DNA of 64,000 bases from the NCBI GenBank assembly GCA_020634035.1, contig JACKCM010000003.1:372001-436000 (forward strand). Direction: 5' to 3'. Source of the DNA: Candidatus Obscuribacterales bacterium. GTDB taxonomy: Bacteria > Cyanobacteriota > Vampirovibrionia > Obscuribacterales > Obscuribacteraceae. A program made the position numbers and the translations under genes. Positions 7,800 through 16,070 of the stretch are shown here, one piece after another (positions within the stretch are counted from its first letter, which is position 1; each line of letters begins with the position of its first letter). The notes beneath the pieces are model-generated. The model did not search any database. It was not told where the DNA came from and saw only the letters and a list, made by a program, of their open reading frames with translations.

Positions 7800-8669
7800 C
7801 TAACCCATTCCACATCTTACGTTGATCTGCACGGGTTCCTCGCTCCACCAAACCAAACTGCCGCAAGCTCCGCTCTGAGGGAAAAGAAGTCTATCGTTGC
7901 GAACCCCGATCAGGTCAAACAGGCGCTCCTTCTGTCGCTCCGCAAGCTCAACCTTGCCCAGCTCTTGATACCATAGTGCCAAGTCCCTGTGAGCTTTTCT
8001 TCTCACATGGCTATCCATATCCAGACGATCTGCCAGCACCATCCCTCTTAGTTTCAACGCTTCAGCATCAACGAACCTATCTGCAGTCGAGGACTTAGTT
8101 GCATCATCCAATTTAATCTGCCCGAGTTCATGGTCAGCTATTCGAAGTGGAATCAGTCCATAAGCCAGTACGTCGAAAAGAGAGATAACTGCATCGATCG
8201 CTTCTTCTGAAGCCGAATCGTCTTCTTCTGTGGCTTTTACCGCCGCTTCGATATAGGCATCACACCTACGCATTCCTTCAAAGTCATTCAACTCTCTGAA
8301 CAACCGCGAAACAATAAACAGCATATGAATTCGTGCAAATATTTTTTCTGAGTTATCCAGCAAAATAAGTGCTTGCTGCAATGCTTCACTTGCCAGCTCC
8401 GCCTGCTCTTTCGAAAGAGCGATACTGTCGATTTCAGATTGAAACTCTTGACCAGCAACTTGATTGGCAGAAGTGAGCAATGCCTCTTTAAACCGCCTTA
8501 GCTTCCGCCTGAAATAAGAGCCGGCTGACCCTTCCAGGACCTGACCATATTGCTCTTCTACTTCGGTATAACTTAGGCCAGACAGGCATGATCTGGCGAG
8601 CAGTAGCAGAAAGTAGGCTTTGGGAATTGGCCTCATTCCAGCTTCGGCAACGATCTTATCCACCAGCAC
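7800..8669 (-). CDS. MNIO-operon paralogue 5, lacks signal peptide
   Basis: 289 residues from a GTG at 8669. It aligns with copies 1-4 from about their residue 45 onward (VDKIV corresponds to VNKIV in copy 2) and keeps the LRRKAHRDLALWY-type motif (VRRKAHRDLALWY) and the tail (LFPQSGACG, WW, CGMG-stop). Upstream the frame stays open only about 20 codons to a TAA, with no ATG and no hydrophobic stretch, so the signal peptide seen in the other four is gone. A -10-like GATAATAT about 50 bases upstream suggests transcription starts just before this GTG. Either a cytoplasmic variant or a 5'-truncated first copy that still carries the operon promoter. It also lacks the second mid-protein Cys. Confidence 0.75.
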   Translation of the reverse strand: MLVDKIVAEAGMRPIPKAYFLLLLARSCLSGLSYTEVEEQYGQVLEGSAGSYFRRKLRRFKEALLTSANQVAGQEFQSEIDSIALSKEQAELASEALQQALILLDNSEKIFARIHMLFIVSRLFRELNDFEGMRRCDAYIEAAVKATEEDDSASEEAIDAVISLFDVLAYGLIPLRIADHELGQIKLDDATKSSTADRFVDAEALKLRGMVLADRLDMDSHVRRKAHRDLALWYQELGKVELAERQKERLFDLIGVRNDRLLFPQSGACGSLVWWSEEPVQINVRCGMG

Positions 8670-8717
8670 TCCGCTCTTACCTCTTGGACTGCTTCCGAAT
8701 TGACTAACCAGGATTCT

Positions 8718-8725
8718 ATATTATC
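8718..8725 (-). promoter_or_regulatory. -10-like element for the MNIO operon
   Basis: On the minus strand GATAATAT lies about 50 bases before the GTG of paralogue 5, matching a -10 box at five of six positions. I see no convincing -35 at the right distance. This is the only gap in the operon large enough for a promoter. Confidence 0.35.
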
Positions 8726-8832
8726 CCCGCGAAAAATCATTTTTGCTCTGGGGTAATTACTAATTATAAAGAGGTCAAATCTGGGCGCGAATTATGCCGT
8801 ACAAGAGTTAAGCCTGCTATCCTTGCTTGACG

Positions 8833-9789
8833 ATGCAAAGACTTATGGAAATTTTCTGGAATCCCGAAGACCGGCGCCTGCGTGCGGCAGTGCGACTGGC
8901 ACTTCATGCTGGGGCTCTAGCTATTCTGACACCGTTAATTTCCACAGTCGGCACTACTGTCATGCCCGATTCTGATTCCTGGGGCGCCTCTTTGTTAACT
9001 CCTCAATGGCTCGTACTGATGACATTTATCGCAGCGGGCTCTTTTTTAGTCATGTACCTTATGGGGCGTTATGTCGACCGACGACAATTCAGCGACTTCG
9101 GCTGGGTACTAAACCGCAGGTGGTGGCAAGATCTTGTTTTCGGGTTTGTTCTGGCTTTTCTTCTGATATCCATTATATTTGGGCTGGAGCTGCTCTTCGG
9201 CTGGGTAAAGATCACCGGCTATTTCGTCGGCGAAGGCAATTTCGCCTCAACAATCTTTTTGGGATTTCTCTTTCTTATTGTCGCCGCCATTCAAGAAGAG
9301 ACCATATCGAGAAGCTATCAGCTTAAAAACCTGGCGGAAGGATTCTCCTTCCTCGGTCAGAAGCGGGCACTTATCACAGCCACTCTCTTCTCTTCCATCG
9401 GCTTCGGTCTCATGCATCTGGCCACACCCCACTGTTCTTTCCAGAGTATCGCCAATTTAACTGTCGCGGGCGCCGTCTATGCCTTTGCTTTTTTGATCAC
9501 AGGTCGCATTGGATTACCCCTGGGCATGCATATAAGCTGGAACTTTTTCGAGGGCTTGTTCTATGGCTTCCCTGTCAGTGGAACCGTATTTGACACCAAG
9601 CTAATGGCCATCGAGCAGAGCGGTCCGGAGCTGATAACCGGAGGAGCGTTCGGTCCGGAAGCAGGGATAATAAGGCTGCCGATGCTCTTTCTTGCCCTTG
9701 CCGCTATCTATGGCTGGACAAAATTCCAGAATCGCGACGATGGTCAAATTCCAGAGAAAGATATGACTACAGCTGAAAGGCTGCAATAA
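8833..9789 (+). CDS. CPBP family intramembrane metalloprotease
   Basis: About 318 residues with several membrane segments. The CPBP (CAAX protease/Abi) motifs are present: EExxxR as QEETISRSY, FxxxH as FGLMHLATPH, and HxxxN as HISWNFFEG. Members are membrane Glu/His proteases or scaffolds; roles range from protein maturation to bacteriocin immunity. The ATG at 8833 is preferred over the TTG at 8827. It is divergent from the MNIO operon and shares the 160-base gap with it, so a role in processing the neighbouring exported proteins is possible but unproven. Confidence 0.85.
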   Translation: MQRLMEIFWNPEDRRLRAAVRLALHAGALAILTPLISTVGTTVMPDSDSWGASLLTPQWLVLMTFIAAGSFLVMYLMGRYVDRRQFSDFGWVLNRRWWQDLVFGFVLAFLLISIIFGLELLFGWVKITGYFVGEGNFASTIFLGFLFLIVAAIQEETISRSYQLKNLAEGFSFLGQKRALITATLFSSIGFGLMHLATPHCSFQSIANLTVAGAVYAFAFLITGRIGLPLGMHISWNFFEGLFYGFPVSGTVFDTKLMAIEQSGPELITGGAFGPEAGIIRLPMLFLALAAIYGWTKFQNRDDGQIPEKDMTTAERLQ

Positions 9790-9814
9790 ATAGAACTAGC
9801 TTAGAGGGAAGAGA

Positions 9815-10807
9815 TCAGGCTTTGCTGGCGCCGACCAGATGATCGACCACCACTTCTCGCCAGCTATCCCGGGCGATGTTGCCACCACAGATGACTACCG
9901 CCACCTTCTCCCGCGGCTTGAAGTTGATTATCTTCTTAGAGACAGCAGCTACTGCACAGGCGGCTGCACCTTCTATCAACATGCCTTCGTTTTCGAGAAA
10001 TTCGAAGATGGTCGAGGCGATTTCGGCTTCGTCTACCTGTACCCACTCGTCCACCAGTTCTCGAACCAGCGGGAAGGTTATGGTCTCGGCTTCGACATTA
10101 CCGGCGATACCATCAGCCAGGGTAGGGCTTGTGACGATAGGAGCGATCCGTCCCTTTTGAACAGCGGTTTGCATGGTCGGCGAATTGGCGGCGACCACAC
10201 CGACTATACGGCAGTTGGGGTTGATTGCTTTGGCGACTGTGGCCACACCGGCAGCCAGACCGCCGCCACCGACGGAAAGAACTATGGTGGAGAGCTTCGG
10301 CACCCGCTCGAACATCTCTAGCGCCATGGTGCCCTGACCACAGATAACCTCAGGGTTATTGTAGGGAGAGACGTAGAAACCTTTTTTCTCATCAGCCAAT
10401 CTGCGGGCATAACGCTCGGTCTCTTCCGGATCATCGCCATGGCGAATGATTCCGACGCTATAGCGATCCAGCTTTTTGGCTTTGGCGGCAGATACTGTCT
10501 CGGGGATGCAGATGGTCACTTCTCTTTCGGTGAAGAGCGATGCCTGGGCAAGACCGAGAGCATGGTTGCCGACCGACGCTGAATAAACCTTGATCAGGCG
10601 CTTCTCTCGAGCCCAGCTCAGGGCGTTGAGGGCACCGCGCAATTTGAAAGAACCGGTGTTCTGGAGATTCTCCAGCTTCATCCAGACTTCCGCTTTGGAG
10701 ACATCGCTCAGCCAATAACTTTTGGCGAGAGGTGTGTTGAGGACAAAACCTTTGACTCTTTTCTGGGCGACGAGGACATCGCTAAGGCTTACTCTATCTA
10801 CTATCAC
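9815..10807 (-). CDS. Threonine/serine dehydratase (PLP)
   Basis: 330 residues, GTG start with GGA nearby. A fold-type II PLP enzyme: the Schiff-base lysine is K55 in TGSFKLRGA, and the phosphate-binding glycine loop is SVGGGGLAAG. It lacks the C-terminal ACT regulatory domains of biosynthetic IlvA, so it matches the short catabolic type (TdcB-like) that deaminates threonine to 2-oxobutanoate or serine to pyruvate. A serine racemase-type member cannot be excluded. It stands alone; a tRNA gene lies upstream. Confidence 0.85.
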   Translation of the reverse strand: MIVDRVSLSDVLVAQKRVKGFVLNTPLAKSYWLSDVSKAEVWMKLENLQNTGSFKLRGALNALSWAREKRLIKVYSASVGNHALGLAQASLFTEREVTICIPETVSAAKAKKLDRYSVGIIRHGDDPEETERYARRLADEKKGFYVSPYNNPEVICGQGTMALEMFERVPKLSTIVLSVGGGGLAAGVATVAKAINPNCRIVGVVAANSPTMQTAVQKGRIAPIVTSPTLADGIAGNVEAETITFPLVRELVDEWVQVDEAEIASTIFEFLENEGMLIEGAAACAVAAVSKKIINFKPREKVAVVICGGNIARDSWREVVVDHLVGASKA

Positions 10808-10917
10808 TGCATTCCGTCCGGATTAGGTGAAACCGCAAGTCAGTCTAGCAAGACCGAGAACAATGTTGCAATAGCGCCCGGTGCAGGCTGAATGATCAAT
10901 ATAAATAAGATAAGAAT

Positions 10918-10991
10918 TGGAGCGGGTAGCGGGAATCGAACCCGCGTATGCAGCTTGGAAGGCTACCGTTCTACCATTGAACTACACCCGC
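10918..10991 (-). tRNA. tRNA-Gly(TCC)
   Basis: The minus strand folds into a cloverleaf: 7-bp acceptor stem GCGGGTG/TACCCGC (allowing a G-T pair), D-arm with AATGGTAG, anticodon stem GTAGC/GCTGC with loop CTTCCAA, and T-arm GGTTCGATTCC. The anticodon TCC reads GGA and GGG glycine codons. The 3' CCA is encoded (TGG on the plus strand at 10918-10920). Confidence 0.95.
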
Positions 10992-11219
10992 ACTTCCTGG
11001 AACATACTATCAAAAAGATATAGCCGAAAGCAATGCTTTTAATGCCGGGCGTCTTGCCAGGTTAGCCAGATCTATCTCTTTGCAAGCCTCTCCGGCAATT
11101 GTAATAGCGGCGGGAGGATGATAACGTTTACTACATATTTCGTTGCGACCTGGCAGAAACGTCGGGCTTGCTCATCTACAAAATCGGAAGACAAGCGCAT
11201 GATAATAACCCGAGGCATT

Positions 11220-12335
11220 ATGACGAGAGTGCACAATCCACCCAAAGACCTTGTTCCCCCTCATGTCCAGAAGCTGGTTCCTTACAAACCGGGTAAGCCG
11301 CCTGCCGAGTTGCAGAAAGAGCTGGGGATAGAAGAGTTCATTAATCTAGCCTCGAACGAAAATTCCCTCGGTCCGCCCCAGACCGTACTCGCCGCCATTC
11401 AAGAAGCGAGTCAGCGTATTCATCGTTATCCGGAAGTAGGCGGGCTGAAGCTGCGCCAGGCCCTTGCCGAGCGCTATAACGTCAAGCTAGAGAATGTTGC
11501 CATTGGCTCAGGCTCCGAGAGCATCCTCGCCAATACGATAAGAGCATTTCTCCATGGTGACGACGAAGTTATCACCGCCGATGGAACTTTCATAGGCTTC
11601 TATGTGCTTGTAAATGCCCAGGGCATCAAGCTTCATAAGATTCCGCTTAAAAATTATCGCTTCGATCTCGATGCTATCGCCAATGCCATCAACGAGAGAA
11701 CCAAGGTTGTTTATCTCTGCAATCCCAACAACCCGACAGGCACCATTTTTGACCGCGAAGAGTTCGAGACCTTCATGAACCGCGTGCCGGAGCATGTTCT
11801 CGTTATTCTCGACGAAGCCTATTACGAGTTTACGAAAGGCGATCAGGACTTTCCCAACTCGATGCAATACCGCCTCGATAATGTTCTCACCCTGAGAACC
11901 TTTTCGAAAGCCTATGGCATGGCAGGGGTTAGGGTCGGCTATGGTCTTGGCCATGAGATGCTGATTGATTATATAAACCGCATCAAATTACCTTTCGAGC
12001 CCAGTGTCATGGCCCAGGCGGCTGCCTATGCTGCTTTGCAAGACAAAGAATATATGGACAGGACCCTGGAGAACAATCAGGTCGGAATGGAATATCTAGA
12101 GAAGAATCTAGATCGACTTGGTATCAAACGGGTCAACTCCTGGGCTAATTTCATCTTGATTGAATTAGGAAGCGAAGAGAAAGTAGCAAGCACCAATGAC
12201 GCTCTGCTCAGAAAAGGCATAGCCATTAGACCGCTTACTGCCTTCGGTCTCGCCACCTGTATGCGTATTACTGTGGGTATTCCCCAGGAAAACGAAAAGC
12301 TCGTAGCCGCTCTAGAAGAGATCTTTGCCAACTAG
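11220..12335 (+). CDS. hisC: Histidinol-phosphate aminotransferase
   Basis: About 371 residues from the ATG at 11220, which has GAGG just upstream; the frame is open back to 11118, but that N-terminus does not resemble the family. A fold-type I PLP aminotransferase: substrate/N-terminal motif SNENSLGPP, PLP-binding D in ILDEAYYEF, Schiff-base Lys in TFSKAYGMAG, and C-terminal RITVGIPQEN. It converts imidazole-acetol phosphate and glutamate to histidinol phosphate; HisC-family members often also act on aromatic or other amino acids. No other his genes are nearby. Confidence 0.9.
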   Translation: MTRVHNPPKDLVPPHVQKLVPYKPGKPPAELQKELGIEEFINLASNENSLGPPQTVLAAIQEASQRIHRYPEVGGLKLRQALAERYNVKLENVAIGSGSESILANTIRAFLHGDDEVITADGTFIGFYVLVNAQGIKLHKIPLKNYRFDLDAIANAINERTKVVYLCNPNNPTGTIFDREEFETFMNRVPEHVLVILDEAYYEFTKGDQDFPNSMQYRLDNVLTLRTFSKAYGMAGVRVGYGLGHEMLIDYINRIKLPFEPSVMAQAAAYAALQDKEYMDRTLENNQVGMEYLEKNLDRLGIKRVNSWANFILIELGSEEKVASTNDALLRKGIAIRPLTAFGLATCMRITVGIPQENEKLVAALEEIFAN

Positions 12336-12463
12336 TTGTAGTTGCGGGCTAGCTCACGTTTCAAAGATAAATCCGTAAGCTTGTCTTAAATCGAGCTAAT
12401 TTCGATTTTGGTGCGGATAGAATGGGGTTCGTAAATCCAACCGTGCTTACGGAGTAATCTAAC

Positions 12464-12937
12464 ATGACAACCAATGTGCTCAACAAAACCGAAATCAAAA
12501 CCACCTGGGAAATCAAAAAAATCCAGGAAATGAATGCTCGTGCATTCGCCAACACAATGATGGCTGCAATGGAAATCCTCGGTAAGCATGGCGAAGAAGC
12601 TATGAAAGAGTTTCAAACCAAAACCAGACAGCCCATGGTCAAAATGTACAAAGAGATGGGTGTCAAAACTCCTCTTGAACTCGTTAAAGCTAAAGCCGAA
12701 CATGAAACCAACCTCTTCGGCAGCCACATCGAGATCTGGGGCGACGAGAAAGAAGCTCACCTCAAGTACCTGAGCTGTGCAATGTGGGACAACATGAAAA
12801 CCTGCATGCCTAAAGAACAACAAGAAGGCATGTGCGAAGGTTTCCAAAACTGTGTCTCCGCTTTCGCTAAAGAATTCGGCTTCACCGGAGAAGTTAAATT
12901 CGAAAACGAAATCGCCACCATTACTTTCCGCAAGTAA
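12464..12937 (+). CDS. Cytoplasmic Cys-containing protein, unknown
   Basis: 157 residues, no signal peptide. The N-terminal half is helical, with many Met and Lys; the C-terminal half has four cysteines (SCAMWDNMKTC, then EGMCEGFQNC) and ends in a beta-like segment. The layout faintly resembles the ATC-hydrolase/V4R-like families, but I would not name it. The well-ordered codon use and a strong terminator directly downstream suggest a discrete and possibly highly expressed gene. Confidence 0.75.
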   Translation: MTTNVLNKTEIKTTWEIKKIQEMNARAFANTMMAAMEILGKHGEEAMKEFQTKTRQPMVKMYKEMGVKTPLELVKAKAEHETNLFGSHIEIWGDEKEAHLKYLSCAMWDNMKTCMPKEQQEGMCEGFQNCVSAFAKEFGFTGEVKFENEIATITFRK

Positions 12938-12971
12938 GCACAGAACAAGCTCATTGCAGAATGAAATCAGA

Positions 12972-12998
12972 AGCCCGGGATTGCTCCCGGGCTTTTTT
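12972..12998 (+). terminator. Intrinsic terminator
   Basis: Perfect 9-bp stem AGCCCGGGA/TCCCGGGCT with loop TTGC, followed by six T. It sits about 35 bases after the 12464-12937 gene and just before the end of the convergent gene at 13008. Confidence 0.92.
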
Positions 12999-13007
12999 GT
13001 CATCGAT

Positions 13008-13724
13008 TCATTGCAACAGATCGGCCATGCCGTCCGACTCTTCTTCTTTCATAAAGAGCTCCATCTCGCTGGACACTTTTTTAAATCCCTTGGGCACGGT
13101 GAATATATCATCACCGATAACCTGGCGCTTGCATGTGATCACATCCCAATTGACAATCGGAATCTGGCCCCGCCTCAGAAGAAGAATTTTTAGAGGCAGC
13201 CCGCTGGATGGCGGAACGTTGAGAATTTCACTGACGAAAAGAGTCAACTGCTCAGGCACCTTTAGATCGCCGGTCATCCAGAACTCTTTGAGTTCGCCAC
13301 GGTTATGGGTCGGACTCTGAAAGACCCGGGCATTCAAACCGGCGACCTTTCCTTTTTTGTTCACAGGCTGGAATACCCTGCGGTTACGAGAACCATAGCG
13401 CTTTCTCCAGACTTCATAGGGGATAGTCGTGTACTTTCGAGTCACAGTACTGAATATGGTTGCATCAAATTGAGGCGACTTCAAAACGGCGGTAAACGTT
13501 TTGTACTTGAATCGAACACCGCGGTCCGAGATATACAGAGTCTGGTGACCACCTCTATCTGAACGGATGTCGAAAATCCAGCCATTGGCTTTTACTGTCT
13601 TATTCGATTTGGCTGACTTATTTGCTTTTTTAGTAGATTTCGCCGCTACCGGAGACACCACAAGAAGAAGGCATAAAAATAATCCAGAGGCAAGATAAAA
13701 CCGGGATCGAAAGAAAGTTAGCAT
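13008..13724 (-). CDS. Exported protein, DUF4412-like
   Basis: 238 residues with a signal peptide (core LASGLFLCLLLVV, cleavage near PVAA) and then a Lys/Ser-rich linker. The mature part is mostly beta: it begins with GWIFDIRSD and ends with a DDIFTVPKGFKKV-type strand, as in DUF4412 and LolA-like periplasmic proteins. Start codon ATG. It is convergent with the terminator of the upstream small gene and divergent from the kinase gene. The exact function is unknown. Confidence 0.75.
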   Translation of the reverse strand: MLTFFRSRFYLASGLFLCLLLVVSPVAAKSTKKANKSAKSNKTVKANGWIFDIRSDRGGHQTLYISDRGVRFKYKTFTAVLKSPQFDATIFSTVTRKYTTIPYEVWRKRYGSRNRRVFQPVNKKGKVAGLNARVFQSPTHNRGELKEFWMTGDLKVPEQLTLFVSEILNVPPSSGLPLKILLLRRGQIPIVNWDVITCKRQVIGDDIFTVPKGFKKVSSEMELFMKEEESDGMADLLQ

Positions 13725-13796
13725 TAGAGAAAGCCGGTGGGTATAACAAATAGACAGTCAGAAGCATTATAAACATATGGGCAGCTAAATACCGGA

Positions 13797-16064
13797 ATGG
13801 CAGAAAACGGTGAAAATCCAGATCCCCAGAAACCGTCTGACCGCAAGGCGGACAGACAACCCGTGCTGGCAGGATTGAAAGCCTCCGAAATCTGCTGCAA
13901 ATGCGGGCAGACCCACCGGGGAAAGCCGGGTGGAGCAGATTGCGGCGCCGACGACCAGGATAATACTCCGCTTCTGCCGGGAGCGAGTTTATCAGAAGAA
14001 GAAGAAGACTCGTCCGATAGTGATACCCGGCAAGTAATGCCGGCTGAAGCCATAGACTGGAAACAGGGGCAGGGACTATATCAAGATCTCGACGAACAGG
14101 CTCCGGAGGATTTTGTCGGACATACCCTGGCGGAGCGCTACACGCTGCTTTCTCTCATAGGGAAGGGGGGAATGAGCGCGGTTTTCCAGGCGAAGGATCT
14201 GAAGCTCAATAAAATCCTGGCGGTAAAGCTGCTCTTGCCACATCTAGTTTCGGTAAATATGAACGCCCGTAGATTCAAGATAGAAGCCCAGGCAGCAAGC
14301 AGTCTCTATCATCCCAATTTGATAAGCACCTATGACTATGGCGTATCAGATAGAGGAATGCCTTACATAGTCATGGATTTGCTCGAGGGCAAGTCGCTTT
14401 CGGAGGTTCTCAAAGAGGAGAGCCCTATTGCTTTTACTCGGGCGCTTCCTATTTTTATCCAGATAGCCGATGCCCTCGCTCATGCTCACGGCAAAAATGT
14501 TTTGCACCGGGACTTGAAACCAAGCAACGTGATGCTGACCACCAACTCCAACAGTCCTGATTTCGTCCAACTGGTGGACTTTGGCATAGCCAAAATGCTG
14601 CCAGCCGGTGACGACGAAGACGGAGGTCATGACCTGACTCGCACCGGAGAGATCTTCGGCTCGCCTCAATATATGAGCCCTGAGCAATGCTCTTCGATGC
14701 CGATGGATGCGCGCTCCGACATCTATTCGATGGGCTGCTTGATGTACGAAGTGCTGGCCGGCTATCCGCCATTCAAAGGCGAGAATGTGATGGATACGTT
14801 ATTCAAGCAGATTCATGAAGCGCCACCGGATATGAAGACCCCGGACGGCTGCGCCGAGATTCCGCAGAGATTGAAACTTATCGTTTTCCGCTGCCTGGCT
14901 AAAGATCCGGCAGAGCGCTATCAAAGTGCGGCCGAGCTGTCAGAAGAGTTGAACCGCATTAATCAATCGGCCACCGACATTTTTATCAAACAAGTACAGG
15001 CGAAATGGCAGGTTTTCAAACTGAAGCGTCGCCCCCTGCGCAAAGCAGAGAAACGTTATCTTATTATCTCGGTAGCCCTGACAGTCTTGCTCGGTCTGGC
15101 TTCGGTCAAGCTTATAAGCGACTTCTGTGCGCTACCCGAAGAGATAAGCAAGCTTGGCTTGAAACAGGCTTTTATGCCGATAGTTCAAGAGGCACCAGAG
15201 CTGCCTATGAACAAACAGCTTATGCTTCGTGCCCTGGAGACAGGCTTCAACAAACGGGTCGAACGCCTCGGTCCCAATCCGGAGCGGCCTGCCGTAGAAG
15301 AGTTAATTGATGCTGCCGAGAAAGTCGCCCAGAGCTATTTGAACGCCAAAGAATATGCCCTTGCCATTCATTACTATCAGATAAACCTGGATCTTGCGGC
15401 TCGCTACGGCAACGAAAAGACCTATTCATCGACTTTTCCGAAATTAAAAATTGGAAGCGCTCTTTATGCTCAGGGCAAGTATGCCGAGTCTATTCCCTAT
15501 TTCAAAGAATTCAGCAAAGAACTGGTAGAGATGCAATACGGTCTGCGAGACAGATCTTATATGCTGGAGGCGCTGATTTATAAAGCATCTGCCGAGTATG
15601 GCTGCGGTCGCTACGAAGAAGCCGCCCGTACCTACGAAAGAGTCTTCAGAACGATACCGGAAGCAGATATGGTTCCCAGCAGGGTTCAGCTAGCTCTGCT
15701 CTATTCGCAGTATGGCGACTGTCAGCGTCTGCGCAAAGAATTTGGCGCAGCCATCGAAGCTTATAACAAAGCGCTTTCTCTTTATCAAAAAATTCCATCG
15801 CTCAAATCTTCCGGTGACAGCGTCAACTATACCCGCTATGTGCTCAGCCTATATTTGAAAGGCTATTGCCAGTATCGTCTGCTCCAATTCGACGCTGCAG
15901 ATGAGACCTACAAAGAGGTGCTACCGCTGATGAAGGGACTTCCTGATAGTCAGGCAGAGTTGAGAGCGACAGCAAGCGCCCAGCTCTCCGACATTCTCTG
16001 GCAGAGAGGCGCTTATATAGAAGCGCTACAGATGCGCTCCCGAGCCAAAGAGCTCAGCAAATGA
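13797..16064 (+). CDS. Membrane Ser/Thr protein kinase with C-terminal TPRs
   Basis: 755 residues in four parts. The N-terminus has a Cys cluster (C33, C34, C36, C49) and a Ser/Glu-rich acidic linker. A Hanks-type kinase spans about 115-390: Gly loop 122-128, K144, HRDLKPSN with D238, DFG 260-262, SPQYMSPEQ. One membrane helix lies at about 420-439. The last 300 residues are TPR-like repeats, which must lie outside the membrane if the kinase is cytoplasmic. All catalytic residues are present, so it should be active. This arrangement suggests a sensor whose outer TPRs bind proteins or ligands. No phosphatase lies nearby. Confidence 0.93.
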   Translation: MAENGENPDPQKPSDRKADRQPVLAGLKASEICCKCGQTHRGKPGGADCGADDQDNTPLLPGASLSEEEEDSSDSDTRQVMPAEAIDWKQGQGLYQDLDEQAPEDFVGHTLAERYTLLSLIGKGGMSAVFQAKDLKLNKILAVKLLLPHLVSVNMNARRFKIEAQAASSLYHPNLISTYDYGVSDRGMPYIVMDLLEGKSLSEVLKEESPIAFTRALPIFIQIADALAHAHGKNVLHRDLKPSNVMLTTNSNSPDFVQLVDFGIAKMLPAGDDEDGGHDLTRTGEIFGSPQYMSPEQCSSMPMDARSDIYSMGCLMYEVLAGYPPFKGENVMDTLFKQIHEAPPDMKTPDGCAEIPQRLKLIVFRCLAKDPAERYQSAAELSEELNRINQSATDIFIKQVQAKWQVFKLKRRPLRKAEKRYLIISVALTVLLGLASVKLISDFCALPEEISKLGLKQAFMPIVQEAPELPMNKQLMLRALETGFNKRVERLGPNPERPAVEELIDAAEKVAQSYLNAKEYALAIHYYQINLDLAARYGNEKTYSSTFPKLKIGSALYAQGKYAESIPYFKEFSKELVEMQYGLRDRSYMLEALIYKASAEYGCGRYEEAARTYERVFRTIPEADMVPSRVQLALLYSQYGDCQRLRKEFGAAIEAYNKALSLYQKIPSLKSSGDSVNYTRYVLSLYLKGYCQYRLLQFDAADETYKEVLPLMKGLPDSQAELRATASAQLSDILWQRGAYIEALQMRSRAKELSK

Positions 16065-16070
16065 TTTAAA

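Larger units (their letters stand above)
3765..8669 (-). repeat. Tandem array of five paralogous genes
   Basis: Five consecutive homologous genes in one direction, separated by about 15-30 bases, each ending in the same coded pattern: [D/N/E]-[K/R/I]-x-L-[Y/F]-PQ-[S/C]-x2-CG-x3-WW-x10-CG-[M/L]-G-stop. Two junctions (near 7785-7799 and 6774-6788) are nearly identical at DNA level (GGTTAGG, then AAAGG, then TATTGT before ATG). The conserved parts are the signal peptide, the RRKAHRD motif and the C-terminus; the middle is diverged. Confidence 0.9.

Noticed and set aside
8833..9789. CPBP protease as part of the MNIO system (leader peptidase or immunity)
   Set aside because: Divergently transcribed, with only proximity as evidence; left as a possibility, not claimed.
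12388..12410. AT-rich hairpin AAATCGA/TCGATTT after hisC as terminator
   Set aside because: Weak stem, only four T after it, and it is as likely to be part of the next gene's promoter region.
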